From: Lentzea pudingi
GTDB lineage: Bacteria > Actinomycetota > Actinomycetes > Mycobacteriales > Pseudonocardiaceae
Assembly: GCF_014646255.1 (NCBI RefSeq)
Contig: NZ_BMNC01000005.1
Coordinates: 248,001 to 312,000, forward strand
DNA length: 64,000 nucleotides
Direction of reading: 5' to 3'
Below the pieces are notes generated by a model that made no database searches, had not been told where the DNA came from, and saw only the letters and a program-made list of their open reading frames with translations. The position numbers were made by a program, and so were the translations under genes. Position 1 is the stretch's first letter, and the number at the start of each line of letters is the position of its first letter. Positions 25,913-35,058 of this stretch are shown here, in pieces.

Positions 25913-27109
25913 TCAGCCCCGGTGCAGCGTCGTCACCATCGCCTCGACGGCGATGCGCGGCTTCACGTTGACCTCGATCGCCTCCCGGCACGCCAGCACG
26001 GCCTCGATCCGCCGCAGGATCGACTCGGACGACCACTGCGCGGCGGCGGTGCGGGAGTCCTGGGCCCGGTCCGGGTGCATCAGCGCGGCCTCCGACCCGG
26101 TCTTGGTCACCAGCGCGTCCCGGTAGAAGCCGGCCAGGTCGACCAGCGCCATGTCGAGCGAGTCGCGCTGCGTCCGGGTCGCACGGGACTTCTGGCGCTT
26201 CTCCAGGTCCTTCAACGCGCCCTTGGCGCCACGGGTGGCGGCGGCGGTGCCCTTGCCGGTGCCGCCTGCCCCCATTGCGGTCTCCAAGGCTTCGCGTTCG
26301 GCCTCGTTGCGCGACTCGTTGGCGGTGGAGGCGTCCTCCTCGGCAGCCTTGATCAGCTCGTCCGCGCAGGTGAAGACGTCGGCGGGCTTGCGCAGCGCCA
26401 GCGGGATGCGCAGCACGGACTCGCGCCGGGAACGGGACTGCTCGTCCGCGGCCAGCCGGCGGGCACGGCCCACGTGGCCGCCGCACACCGACGCCGCCCA
26501 CTGCGCCATCTCCGGCGACACCCCGTCGACGGTCTCCAGGGCCGAGGCGATGGCGGCGGGCCGGGGCGAGCCCAGCGACACGAGCCGGCAGCGGGAGCGG
26601 ATGGTCACCGACACGTCGTCGGGGTGGTCGGAAGGCGCGCACAGCAGGAAGACCGTGCGCTCCGGCGGTTCCTCGACGGCCTTCAGCAGTGCGTTGGCCG
26701 CGCCCTCGGTCAGGCGGTCCGCGTCCTCGATGATCACGACCTGCCAGCGGCCGGAGGTGGGGCGGCGGGCGGAGATCTGGACCAGCGAGCGCATCTCGGC
26801 GACGGAGATCGACAGGCCTTCGGGCGCCACCACGCGCACGTCGGCGTGCGTGCCGTGCAACGTCGTGCGGCAGCCGTTGCACTCGCCGCAGCCCGGGCGG
26901 TCGTCCGTCACGGCGCACTGCAGCGCGCCGGCGAAGGCGCGGGCGGTGGACGAACGGCCGGAGCCGGGCGGGCCGGTGAACAGCCAGGCGTGGGTCATCA
27001 CGCCGGGCGCGGGGGTGCCGCCCGCGACGATCGTGGCCGCGGCCTCCGCGGACGCCGACAGGGTCGCCACCGCGTCGGGCTGGCCGACCACCTCGTCCCA
27101 CACGCTCAT
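25913..27109 (-). CDS. holB: DNA polymerase III delta-prime subunit
   Basis: Clamp-loader subunit of 398 aa. The AAA+ domain has a variant Walker A GPPGSGRSS with Arg in place of the Lys, common in delta-prime (which does not hydrolyse ATP), a Zn-finger Cys set within CAVTDDRPGCGECNGC, VVIIEDADRLTEGAANALLK and sensor-1 SRCR. Actinobacterial holB has the extra Lys/Ala-rich insertion before the C-terminal collar domain, as seen here around residues 275-320. The MFS-Tmk fusion ends 23 bases upstream, as in the usual tmk-holB pairing. Confidence 0.95.
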   Translation of the reverse strand: MSVWDEVVGQPDAVATLSASAEAAATIVAGGTPAPGVMTHAWLFTGPPGSGRSSTARAFAGALQCAVTDDRPGCGECNGCRTTLHGTHADVRVVAPEGLSISVAEMRSLVQISARRPTSGRWQVVIIEDADRLTEGAANALLKAVEEPPERTVFLLCAPSDHPDDVSVTIRSRCRLVSLGSPRPAAIASALETVDGVSPEMAQWAASVCGGHVGRARRLAADEQSRSRRESVLRIPLALRKPADVFTCADELIKAAEEDASTANESRNEAEREALETAMGAGGTGKGTAAATRGAKGALKDLEKRQKSRATRTQRDSLDMALVDLAGFYRDALVTKTGSEAALMHPDRAQDSRTAAAQWSSESILRRIEAVLACREAIEVNVKPRIAVEAMVTTLHRG

Positions 27110-27132
27110 GGGTGCAGTCTTCCAGCGGGCGG

Positions 27133-29169
27133 TCAGACGACGGCCTGGGGGACCGCGCGCCTGCGCCTGGCCAGCAACGGGACCACGGCCGAGCGGACCC
27201 GGTCGGCCACCTCGTCGGTGTCGCCGACGGCCTCGACCACGACGTAGCGGTCCGGTGCGGCGGCGGCCATCTCGCTCAGCAGCCGCTGGACGCGCCAGTG
27301 GTGTTCCGGGCCGATGCCCTTGCCGTCCACCGCCGGGCGGTCCAGCAGGATCGTCAGGTCCGGGCGCAGCCGGCCGGTGGCCCAGTCGACCAGGCCTTCG
27401 AGCTCCTGGTGTTCCAGCGTGCTCGTCGCGGTGAAGTGCGCGAGCGGTGAGTCCACGTAGCGCTCCATCACCACGATGGAGCCGCCTTCGAGCGCGGGAC
27501 GCACCTGCCGTTCGACGACATCGGCTCGTACGGCGGCGGCTACGAGAGCCTGCGCGCGCACACCTGCCAGTTCGGCGGACGACAGCATCGTGCGCAGACG
27601 GCGTTCGTCGTGTTCGGGGTCGGCGGCCAGCAGCACGTCGAGGCCCTCGGCGCGCAACGCGGCGGCCAGGCGGCGGGCCTGCACCGACGTGTCCTCGCGG
27701 GTGTCGCCCTCGACGGCGATCAGCATGCCCTTGGTGTGCCGGCGGCCGCGGATCGCCGCGAACAGCGACGACAGCACCGGCTCCTCGCGGCGGTCGTCCA
27801 TCTGCCGGTACGCGACGAGGCCCAGCACGATCGCGATCACGGCGCCGCCGACCATCACCGGACGGCTGGCGTCGACCTCCATCGGGTGGCCGAACACGCT
27901 GACCTGCCGCTTCTGCAGCAACGTGAGCAGCAGTGGCGCGCCGGCCGAGGCACCGAACAGGACGACCTTCAGCAACGTCTGGATCAGCGCGACCGTGCGG
28001 CCGCGCATGTCGTCCTCGACCTGCGAGCCCACGATCGTGAGGCCCGTCAGGAACGCCACGCCCGCGCACGCACCGACCAGCGCCACCGTCAGCAGCGCGA
28101 TCCACAGGTGCGGAGCGAACGCGACCAGCGCGAGGGAGATGCCGGCGAGCACGATCGTGACGCCGAACAGGCGGTTGTAGGCGAGGCGCTGGGCCAGCCG
28201 CGGTGCCGTCGCCATGCCCACCGCAAGCCCGAGGAACACGGCCACGAACAGCAGGCCGAACGTCGAGGCCCCGCCCAGCAGCGACAACGCGTAGAGCTTG
28301 GCCGTCCCGATCACGACACCGGCCGCGGCGAACGCGCCGATCATGCCGATGAGCAGGCCGCGGACCAGCGGCGTCCGGCCGGCGAACCTCAGGCCGTCGC
28401 GGAACATCGCGACGAACCCGAGCTTGTCCTGGTCGTCTTTCTTACGGGTCGAGGAGACACGCCCGGAGAGCTCCGGCAGGCGGGTCGCGACCAGGATCGC
28501 CGAGGTGAAGTACAGCAGGCCGTTGATCACCACCGCGATCGTCGCGATGGTGAACTCCAGGTTCCCGCCCTGCAGGTTCAGGTACGCGGGGATGCCCGAG
28601 ATCAGCGAGTACAGGCCGAAGCCGCTGATCGTGGAGATGCCGTAGGTCATCACCAGGCCGAGCTGGTTCGCCGACTCCACCTGGTCGGGGCGGCGCAGCA
28701 GGTTCGGGACCGCCGACTCCTTGGCCGGGATCCACAGCATCGCGCAGCAGCCGACCAGGAAGTTCGCGACGAAGAGCCAGATCGGGGAGCCGACCAGCGC
28801 GATCGAGATGAACAACGAGCCGCGCAGGACGTCGCAGACGACCATGACCTTGCGCCGGTCGAACTTGTCCGCGAGCACGCCACCGATGGGCGCGAAGAGG
28901 ATGCCCGGCAGCAGCTGGGTGAGCACGACCAGGGGCAGCGCGAACGACTGCCACTCGTAGCTCTTCATCATCGTCGAGACGAGACCGGTCAGCGCGAGCA
29001 GTGACAGCCAGTCACCAACGCTGCACAGGTAGGTGACGAGCCAGAGCCGCCGGAACGGGCGGATGGCGAGTACCGATCGAAGCCGGTGAACCGTGGACAC
29101 GCTGGACTGGGCCTGCCCTGCCTGGCCTGCCTCGGTCGCCGGTGTGTCCGCGTCCTGAATTTCAGTCAC
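27133..29169 (-). CDS. MFS transporter fused to a degenerate thymidylate kinase domain
   Basis: A 678-aa fusion. Residues about 35-450 are a 12-helix MFS transporter (PIGGVLADKFDRRKVMVV, motif A). From residue 482 a C-terminal domain aligns with dTMP kinase by position and context (next to holB), but the P-loop is changed to VEGDTREDTSVQ instead of GGDGxGKST, so the Walker A Gly-Lys-Ser is absent. The DR(Y/F) motif reads MERYVDSP and the LID-type region is changed. MFS-Tmk fusions are known in actinobacteria. Here the kinase looks inactive, and thymidylate kinase activity must come from elsewhere if so. Confidence 0.85.
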   Translation of the reverse strand: MTEIQDADTPATEAGQAGQAQSSVSTVHRLRSVLAIRPFRRLWLVTYLCSVGDWLSLLALTGLVSTMMKSYEWQSFALPLVVLTQLLPGILFAPIGGVLADKFDRRKVMVVCDVLRGSLFISIALVGSPIWLFVANFLVGCCAMLWIPAKESAVPNLLRRPDQVESANQLGLVMTYGISTISGFGLYSLISGIPAYLNLQGGNLEFTIATIAVVINGLLYFTSAILVATRLPELSGRVSSTRKKDDQDKLGFVAMFRDGLRFAGRTPLVRGLLIGMIGAFAAAGVVIGTAKLYALSLLGGASTFGLLFVAVFLGLAVGMATAPRLAQRLAYNRLFGVTIVLAGISLALVAFAPHLWIALLTVALVGACAGVAFLTGLTIVGSQVEDDMRGRTVALIQTLLKVVLFGASAGAPLLLTLLQKRQVSVFGHPMEVDASRPVMVGGAVIAIVLGLVAYRQMDDRREEPVLSSLFAAIRGRRHTKGMLIAVEGDTREDTSVQARRLAAALRAEGLDVLLAADPEHDERRLRTMLSSAELAGVRAQALVAAAVRADVVERQVRPALEGGSIVVMERYVDSPLAHFTATSTLEHQELEGLVDWATGRLRPDLTILLDRPAVDGKGIGPEHHWRVQRLLSEMAAAAPDRYVVVEAVGDTDEVADRVRSAVVPLLARRRRAVPQAVV

Positions 29170-29241
29170 CCCTAAGTCGCCACTCCCGTGCGGTCAGCGT
29201 AACCGGATGTGGTGAGCCAGGTCTGCGGACTCAGGGCACGG

Positions 29242-29661
29242 CTAGCTGAAGATCGCTCCGAGGATGCCGACGAGGACCAGCACGAAGAACCCGATGACGA
29301 GCAGGCAGCCGACGAACGCGGCCACGCCACTCGTCTGCTGCGCGGGTTGCTGCTGTTGCTGTTGTTGTTGCGGCGCAGACATCTGGTACGTCGGAGCGAA
29401 CTGCTGCGGAGCGTACTGGTGAGGTGCTCGCGGTGCCTGGGCACGCGGCCGCCGCTGCTCCCGCCGCATCTGGGTGTGGATCGCCTGACGTATCTCTTCG
29501 GTGGGCTCGGGCGGTGTAGGCACCACCACACGTGAGCTGAGAGACGTCCATTGAGGAGAGACGAAGCTGTCAGCCGTCACCAACCCCGCGACGGGGTCGG
29601 GGAACAGCCGGGGAGGCGGCGGGGCCTGAGTCCCGTCGGGTCCGAACTCGTTGATCGGCAC
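29242..29661 (-). CDS. Tail-anchored membrane protein with polyglutamine run
   Basis: A 139-aa protein with a soluble Pro/Arg-rich N-terminal region, a run of eight consecutive glutamines, and a C-terminal hydrophobic helix (AAFVGCLLVIGFFVLVLVGIL). I chose the GTG with GAGGGGG six bases upstream; this start is 16 bases after topA and keeps the two genes in one transcript. The poly-Q tract (mixed CAA/CAG, about 29344-29375) is a microsatellite-like site that may vary in length. Function unknown; tail-anchored topology is an inference. Confidence 0.72.
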   Translation of the reverse strand: MPINEFGPDGTQAPPPPRLFPDPVAGLVTADSFVSPQWTSLSSRVVVPTPPEPTEEIRQAIHTQMRREQRRPRAQAPRAPHQYAPQQFAPTYQMSAPQQQQQQQQPAQQTSGVAAFVGCLLVIGFFVLVLVGILGAIFS

Positions 29662-29677
29662 CGCCACCCCCTCGGGT

Positions 29678-32443
29678 TCAGCTCTTCGACTTGGCCGGAG
29701 CCTTCTTGGCCGCGGGCTTCTTCGCCGCCGCCGGCTTCTTGGCCGGAGCCTTCTTCTTGACCGGCCCCTTGGCGCGCTTCTCGGCCAGCAGCTCTGCCGC
29801 GCGCTCGTCGGTGATCGACTCGACGCTGTCGGTCTTGCGCAGCGACGCGTTCGCCTCACCGTCGGTGACGTACGGGCCGAAGCGGCCCTCCTTGATCACC
29901 ATCGGCTTGCCGGACACCGGGTCGTTGCCCATCTCGCGCAACGGCGGTGCGGCGGCGGCACGTCCGCGCTTCTTCGGCTCCGCGTAGATCTTGAGGGCCT
30001 CTTCGAGCGTGACCGTGAAGATCTGGGCCTCGTCGACCAGCGACCGCGAGTCCGTGCCCTTCTTCAGGTACGGGCCGTAGCGACCGTTCTGCGCGGTGAT
30101 CTCGGCGCCCGTCTCCGGGTCCTTGCCGACCACGCGCGGCAGCGAGAGCAGCTTCAGCGCGTCGTCGATCGTGATCGTGTCCAGCGACATCGACTTGAAC
30201 AGCGAGCCGGTGCGCGGCTTCGGGGCCTTCGCCTTCGACGTCGCCCCGTTCTCCGCGGGCTCGGGCAGGACCTCGGTCACGTACGGGCCGAAGCGGCCTT
30301 CCTTGGCCACGATCTCGTTGCCCGAGACCGGGTCGGTACCGAGCGAACGGCCCTCCTGCGGCGTCGAGAAGAGCTTCTCGGCGATCTCCGCGGACAGCTC
30401 GTCCGGCGCCAGGTCGTCCTGCACGTTCGCGCGCTGCGCGGTGCCGTCGACCTCGCGCTCGAGGTACGGGCCGAAGCGGCCGACGCGCACGACGACCGTG
30501 CGGCCCTCGGCGTCGCTGAACAGCGGGATCGAGTTGACCTCACGCGGGTCGATGTCCTCGACACCCGTGCCGACCAGCTTCTTCAAGCCGCCGGACCGGC
30601 CGATCGAGCCGTCCGGGCCGATGCTGCCGCCGAAGTAGAACCCGGACAGCCAGTTCGTGCGGCCCTGACGACCTGCGGCGATGCCGTCCAGCTCGTCTTC
30701 GAGGGCCGCGGTGAAGTCGTAGTCGACCAGGCGGCCGAAGTGCTGCTCCAGCAGCCCGACCACGGCGAACGCGACCCAGGACGGGACCAGCGCCGCGCCC
30801 TTCTTCCACACGTAGCCGCGGTCCTGGACGGTGCTGATGATCGACGAGTAGGTGGAGGGACGGCCGATGCCGAGCTCCTCCATCGTCTTGATCAGCGACG
30901 GCTCGGTGTAGCGCGAGGGCGGCGAGGTGGAGTGGCCGTCCGCGGACAGCTCCGCGATCGTCAGGTCCTGGTCCTTGACCAGCAGCGGCAGGCGCGACTC
31001 CGCGTCGTCCGACTCGCCGCCGGCCTCGGCGTCGACGGTCTCGACGTAGGCCTTGAGGAAGCCGGCGAACGTGATCGTGCGGCCGGACGCGGCGAACGTG
31101 ACCTCCTGGCCCGTGCCCGCACGGCCCTGGATGCGGATGCTGGTCGTGTTGCCCCGCGCGTCGGCCATCTGGGACGCGATGGTGCGCTGCCAGACCATCT
31201 CGTAGAGCTTGAACTCGTCCGAGTCGAGCTCGGCGGCCACCTGGCCAGGCGTGCGGAAGACCTCTCCGGCCGGCCTGATCGCCTCGTGGGCCTCCTGCGC
31301 GTTCTTGACCTTGCGCGTGTACTGGCGGGGCTTGTCCGCGACGAACTGCGCGCCGTAGAGGTCCGTGGCCTGCGTGCGGGCCGCGTTGATCGCCGTCTCC
31401 GACAGCGTGGTGCTGTCGGTGCGCATGTAGGTGATGTAGCCGTTCTCGTACAGCTTCTGCGCCGTGCGCATCGTGCGGTCGGCCGAGAACCGCAGCTTGC
31501 GGCCCGCCTCCTGCTGCAGCGTCGAGGTCATGAACGGCGCGTACGGCTTGCGCGTGTACGGCTTCTCCTCGACCGAGGAGACCTTGACCGGCGCGTTCTG
31601 CAGCCCGGCGGCGATGGCGCGGGCCTGCGCCTCGTCCAGCACGGTGACGTCGGCCTTGCCGGTCAGCTTGCCGTCCGAGCCGAAGTCGCGGCCCGTCGCG
31701 AGACGCGTGCCGTCGACGGCCACGAGACGCGCGCCGAACTGACGCGGCGTGGCCTGCTCACCGGCGTCCATCTGCGCGGAGATGTCCCAGTAGCTCGCGG
31801 AGACGAACTTCATCCGCTCGCGTTCGCGCTCCACGACCAGACGGGTCGCCACGGACTGCACGCGGCCCGCCGAGAGCTTCGGCATGACCTTCTTCCACAG
31901 GACCGGGCTGACCTCGTAGCCGTAGAGGCGGTCGAGGATGCGGCGGGTCTCCTGCGCGTCGACCAGGTCCTGGTCGAGGTCGCGGGGGTTGGCCGCGGCG
32001 GCCTGGATCGCGGACTCGGTGATCTCGTGGAACACCATCCGGCGGACCGGGACCTTGGGCTTCAGCGTCTCGAGGAGGTGCCAGGCGATGGCCTCACCCT
32101 CGCGGTCACCGTCTGTCGCGAGGTAGAGCTCGTCGACGTCCTTCAGGGCTTCCTTGAGCTCCGTGACCAGCGACTTCTTGTCTGCGGAGACCACGTAGAG
32201 GGGCTCGAAGTCGTGGTCGACGTCGACGCCGAGCCTCGCCCAGGCCTGGCCCTTGAACTTCGCGGGCACGTCGGCGGCACCGCGCGGCAGGTCCCGGATG
32301 TGTCCCCTGGAGGACTCGACGACGAAGTTGGCGCCGAGGTATGAGGCGATCTTGCGCGCCTTCGTGGGCGACTCGACGATCACCAGTCGTCGGGTGCTGC
32401 CCCCGCCTCCGCTGCTCTTCTTCGCCCGTGTCGATCCAGCCAC
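29678..32443 (-). CDS. topA: DNA topoisomerase I
   Basis: Type IA topoisomerase that relaxes negative supercoils. The 921-aa protein has the TOPRIM domain (RRLVIVESPTKARKIASYLG, DREGEAIAWHL), the catalytic Tyr in ITYMRTDSTTLSE (about residue 350), then at least four C-terminal repeats built around GRFGPY or GRYGPY (as in KEGRFGPYVTEV), and a Lys/Ala-rich tail, the usual actinobacterial design with no zinc fingers. The GTG start gives the family N-terminus. Synteny holB-topA-Rv3647c-like gene matches M. tuberculosis. Confidence 0.96.
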   Translation of the reverse strand: MAGSTRAKKSSGGGGSTRRLVIVESPTKARKIASYLGANFVVESSRGHIRDLPRGAADVPAKFKGQAWARLGVDVDHDFEPLYVVSADKKSLVTELKEALKDVDELYLATDGDREGEAIAWHLLETLKPKVPVRRMVFHEITESAIQAAAANPRDLDQDLVDAQETRRILDRLYGYEVSPVLWKKVMPKLSAGRVQSVATRLVVERERERMKFVSASYWDISAQMDAGEQATPRQFGARLVAVDGTRLATGRDFGSDGKLTGKADVTVLDEAQARAIAAGLQNAPVKVSSVEEKPYTRKPYAPFMTSTLQQEAGRKLRFSADRTMRTAQKLYENGYITYMRTDSTTLSETAINAARTQATDLYGAQFVADKPRQYTRKVKNAQEAHEAIRPAGEVFRTPGQVAAELDSDEFKLYEMVWQRTIASQMADARGNTTSIRIQGRAGTGQEVTFAASGRTITFAGFLKAYVETVDAEAGGESDDAESRLPLLVKDQDLTIAELSADGHSTSPPSRYTEPSLIKTMEELGIGRPSTYSSIISTVQDRGYVWKKGAALVPSWVAFAVVGLLEQHFGRLVDYDFTAALEDELDGIAAGRQGRTNWLSGFYFGGSIGPDGSIGRSGGLKKLVGTGVEDIDPREVNSIPLFSDAEGRTVVVRVGRFGPYLEREVDGTAQRANVQDDLAPDELSAEIAEKLFSTPQEGRSLGTDPVSGNEIVAKEGRFGPYVTEVLPEPAENGATSKAKAPKPRTGSLFKSMSLDTITIDDALKLLSLPRVVGKDPETGAEITAQNGRYGPYLKKGTDSRSLVDEAQIFTVTLEEALKIYAEPKKRGRAAAAPPLREMGNDPVSGKPMVIKEGRFGPYVTDGEANASLRKTDSVESITDERAAELLAEKRAKGPVKKKAPAKKPAAAKKPAAKKAPAKSKS

Positions 32444-32584
32444 TCGCCGTCCCGCTCTCTTCCAAACCCGGTTCCCAGGCCCGCCAGTGTTGCCCAGCGT
32501 CGGCCGAAAAGCACACCCATCCGTCATGTCCCGGCAACGCCCGTACGACGAGACAGGGTGACACAACCATGCCCGACCGCCCGC

Positions 32585-33178
32585 TCAGGCCGCCGGCCAG
32601 GTGCTCATCGCCACTCCCTGAGGAGGGCTTCCGACCAGCTCAGCGAGCCGTGCGAGCCGTCGCCGGCCCGTCACCCGCAACGCCGGTGCCCCTACCAGGG
32701 TGCACGGAAGTCCGGATGCGAGCAGCGCATTTTGCAACGGCAGGTGTGTCTGCGGTGCGTTGGGGTCCAAACCGAGCAGGTAGGCGGACTCCATCCAGCT
32801 GCCCGCGGCGAGCGCCCAGACGCGCAGCACTGCTCCGTTCAGCTCGAAGTCCGCCGGCACCCTCTTGGCGGATCCGTCCAGCCAGCGGGCGGCCAGAGGG
32901 GTGAGATCGGTGCGGAACGGCGTGCGGACGAAGTGCGTTCCGGCCTCGTTGACGCACAGCTCGGTGGTGACGCCGCGCTCGGCGCAGGCCTGCTTGAGGG
33001 GACGCAGCCGCCAGTCGTCGCGCAGCTCGGTGTACACGCGGGCGGCTGTACCGCGCGCGAAGCTGACGGCCTGACCCGGCCCGCAGAGGAAGCCGGCGAG
33101 GTCCGCCTTGGCCGGGCTGCGCGCCTCGGCCGAGAAGAAGGACAGCTGCCCAACCACGGCCAACAGGGTAGAACACAC
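32585..33178 (-). CDS. Conserved actinobacterial protein (Rv3647c position)
   Basis: A 197-aa protein of unknown function. Central landmarks are FLCGPGQAVSFARGTAARV, HFVRTPFRTDLTPLAARW and a C-terminal LRVTGRRRLARLAELVGSPP. There is no signal peptide or membrane helix. Two GTG starts are possible (33178 and 33157); the second begins at VVGQLSFF. Neither has a clear ribosome-binding site. It follows topA in the opposite direction to the helicase gene, as in mycobacteria. A role with DNA topology or cell division is possible from context only. Confidence 0.75.
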   Translation of the reverse strand: MCSTLLAVVGQLSFFSAEARSPAKADLAGFLCGPGQAVSFARGTAARVYTELRDDWRLRPLKQACAERGVTTELCVNEAGTHFVRTPFRTDLTPLAARWLDGSAKRVPADFELNGAVLRVWALAAGSWMESAYLLGLDPNAPQTHLPLQNALLASGLPCTLVGAPALRVTGRRRLARLAELVGSPPQGVAMSTWPAA

Positions 33179-33222
33179 GTTCGACTGTGACCAGTGGTGC
33201 GCCTGTGACTACGCCAGTCGAG

Positions 33223-33789
33223 CTACTGCGGCTGGCCGATCCCCTGGCCCTTCGACCTGATCTCCGAGCACGGCTTCGACCTGCCCAGGGCGTCGGAGTA
33301 CTTCGGTCGCTTCTGCAGTTCCTGGAAGGTCGCCCGGAGGTCCTCCGGGCTGCTCACGACGTTCTTGTCGGCCAGCGCCTTCTCGGCGGCTTCCAGGAAC
33401 TGGGCGTCCGGTTCCAGGGCCTGGACCGGACCCTGGGCGTCCCCGTACGACTTCGAGGACTCCGAGACGAACCTCACCAGCCGTTCGTGCACGTCCTCAA
33501 GCTCTGATTCGGGCGCGCCGAGCTCCTTCAGCTTCTTCTCGGCACCGGCGAACGCGGTGGCGTTGGACGTGATCAGCCTCAGGTACGCGGCCTTGACCTC
33601 GGTGACGTTCGCCGGGTCCAGTTTCCGCAGCTCCACGCCTGCTTCGATGCCCGGCAGGAGTCCACCGCAGAACGCGTCGACCCACCGGGTCTGCGCGTCG
33701 GTGATCGGCTCGTCCGCCTCCGTCCCGCAGGCGGACAGCAGGGTGACCGCACCGGCCAGGGCGACAGCGAGCAGACGTGACCTCACCAC
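33223..33789 (-). CDS. Lipoprotein, member of a tandem trio (copy 1)
   Basis: Exported lipoprotein of 188 aa; signal peptide ends in LLSACG. The mature part is helical and rich in charged residues, with one Cys early (AFCGG) and one late (KPCSE), the same spacing plan as the two genes upstream. GGGAGAAG precedes the GTG start. Three consecutive genes (33223-34993) share length, lipobox, the WxDxxC or YMDKVC start and terminal Cys, so they arose by duplication. Function unknown. Confidence 0.75.
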   Translation of the reverse strand: MVRSRLLAVALAGAVTLLSACGTEADEPITDAQTRWVDAFCGGLLPGIEAGVELRKLDPANVTEVKAAYLRLITSNATAFAGAEKKLKELGAPESELEDVHERLVRFVSESSKSYGDAQGPVQALEPDAQFLEAAEKALADKNVVSSPEDLRATFQELQKRPKYSDALGRSKPCSEIRSKGQGIGQPQ

Positions 33790-33827
33790 GTCATCTTCTC
33801 CCGCCCCGGCCGGCGAGGTTCACCCGG

Positions 33828-34391
33828 TCAGGTCGTCGGCGCCGTCGCGGGCGCCGAGAGGCCCTTGCAGTTCGACGCCTTCTGCGCCGCTCCCGCGAGG
33901 CCCGTCTCGTCGAACTTCCTCTGCACGCCGGCGCCCGCCTTCTCCAGTTCGCCCGCCTTCCCGACCATCTCGGTGAAGGCGGTGACGACCTGGGTCGAGT
34001 CGGTGGACGAGTCCAGTTTCGACCTGGTGTCCGCGAGCAGGGTCCTGATCTGACCCATGCCGTCCCGCGCGGCGGTGGCCAGCTCCTTCGACTTCGGGTG
34101 GGGGCCGTTCTCGAGCCCCTCCAGGTCCGCGATCGACCTGTCGACCGCGCTGACCTTCGAACCGAGCCAGTCCGACAGGCCCGTCTTGAGCTTCGACGGG
34201 TCCGTCATGTCGATGGGCGGCTCGTCCGACATGGCCTTCACGGTGCCGTCGACGGCGCCGCAGACCTTGTCCATCCACGCCACCACGTCCGCCTCGCTGG
34301 CGGCGGGTGCGGGTGCGGGTGAACCTCCGCTGCTGCACGCGGTGACCGCGAGCAGGCAGCTCGTCATGACTGCGATGAGAGTGCGGCGCAT
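33828..34391 (-). CDS. Lipoprotein, member of a tandem trio (copy 2)
   Basis: Lipoprotein of 187 aa; signal peptide ends AVTACS. The mature part begins with an alanine/proline linker, then ADVVAWMDKVCGAVDGTV, then long amphipathic helices and a C-terminal SNCKGL segment. It is clearly similar to the next gene upstream (VSYMDKVCGA) and more distantly to copy 1. Function unknown; the helical bundle with one probable disulfide suggests a binding or structural role on the outer membrane face. Confidence 0.75.
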   Translation of the reverse strand: MRRTLIAVMTSCLLAVTACSSGGSPAPAPAASEADVVAWMDKVCGAVDGTVKAMSDEPPIDMTDPSKLKTGLSDWLGSKVSAVDRSIADLEGLENGPHPKSKELATAARDGMGQIRTLLADTRSKLDSSTDSTQVVTAFTEMVGKAGELEKAGAGVQRKFDETGLAGAAQKASNCKGLSAPATAPTT

Positions 34392-34420
34392 GGGCCGGAA
34401 GCTACTCCGGACGGCCTCGC

Positions 34421-34993
34421 TCAGCTCGTCGGCATGACGTTGAGGCGCTGCATCTCCTGGCACTTCGGCGCGGACTGCGTGGCCTTCTGCAGCTCGGGGA
34501 CGTCCTTGAGGTCGCGCAGCGGGTCGGCGAGCTCGGAGAGCTTGGCGATGGCCTCCCCGGCGGCCTGGAGGCCTCCGGTGGCGTTGTTGGCGTCCGCCTG
34601 CTCGACCTTGGTCTTGGCGTCGGCGAACACGGTGCCGAGCGAGGTGAACGTCTCGGCCATCCTGTTGACGGCCGCCTCACCGCCCGCGACGGGCGACGGG
34701 CCGACGTTCTTGAGGCCCTCCGCGGACTTGGTGAACGCGTCGGCGAGCTGGCCCATGTACGCGGCCATCTCGGCCTTGAGCTTGCCGGGGTCGCCCGGGT
34801 CGACCTTGGGTGCGGTCTTCTCGATCTTGGCGAACTCGGAGGCGGCGCCGCACACCTTGTCCATGTAGGAGACGGCGGCGGCGTCGGCCGCGCCGCTGGT
34901 GGGCGTCGGTGAGGTGCCGGAGTTGCCGCCGATGGCGCACCCGGCCAGCGCGAGGGCGGCTACAGCGGCGGTGGCGACGAGGCTGCGCCTCAT
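34421..34993 (-). CDS. Lipoprotein, member of a tandem trio (copy 3)
   Basis: Lipoprotein of 190 aa; signal peptide ends LALAGC. The mature part has a Thr/Ser/Pro linker, AVSYMDKVCGAASEFAKIE, helices, and a C-terminal APKCQEMQRL segment with Cys. GAGGAG precedes the ATG, and a perfect 14-bp stem hairpin ends just before this ribosome-binding site. The three lipoproteins may be transcribed together from here, separately from hppA. Confidence 0.77.
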   Translation of the reverse strand: MRRSLVATAAVAALALAGCAIGGNSGTSPTPTSGAADAAAVSYMDKVCGAASEFAKIEKTAPKVDPGDPGKLKAEMAAYMGQLADAFTKSAEGLKNVGPSPVAGGEAAVNRMAETFTSLGTVFADAKTKVEQADANNATGGLQAAGEAIAKLSELADPLRDLKDVPELQKATQSAPKCQEMQRLNVMPTS

Positions 34994-35005
34994 GTCGGAA
35001 CTCCT

Positions 35006-35047
35006 CGGTCGGGGTACGTCGGGGGAGACCCGAACGTACCCCGACCG
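35006..35047 (-). terminator. Hairpin between hppA and the lipoprotein genes
   Basis: A perfect 14-bp inverted repeat (CGGTCGGGGTACGT and complement) with a 14-base loop lies right after hppA, directly before the GAGGAG of the next gene. There is no T-run, so it could be a terminator or an mRNA-processing or attenuation hairpin. Confidence 0.6.
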
Positions 35048-35058
35048 GGGCTGTCGAA

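Noticed and set aside
29651..32344. Plus-strand open frame of 897 codons opposite topA
   Set aside because: Shadow of topA; no ribosome-binding site or motif.
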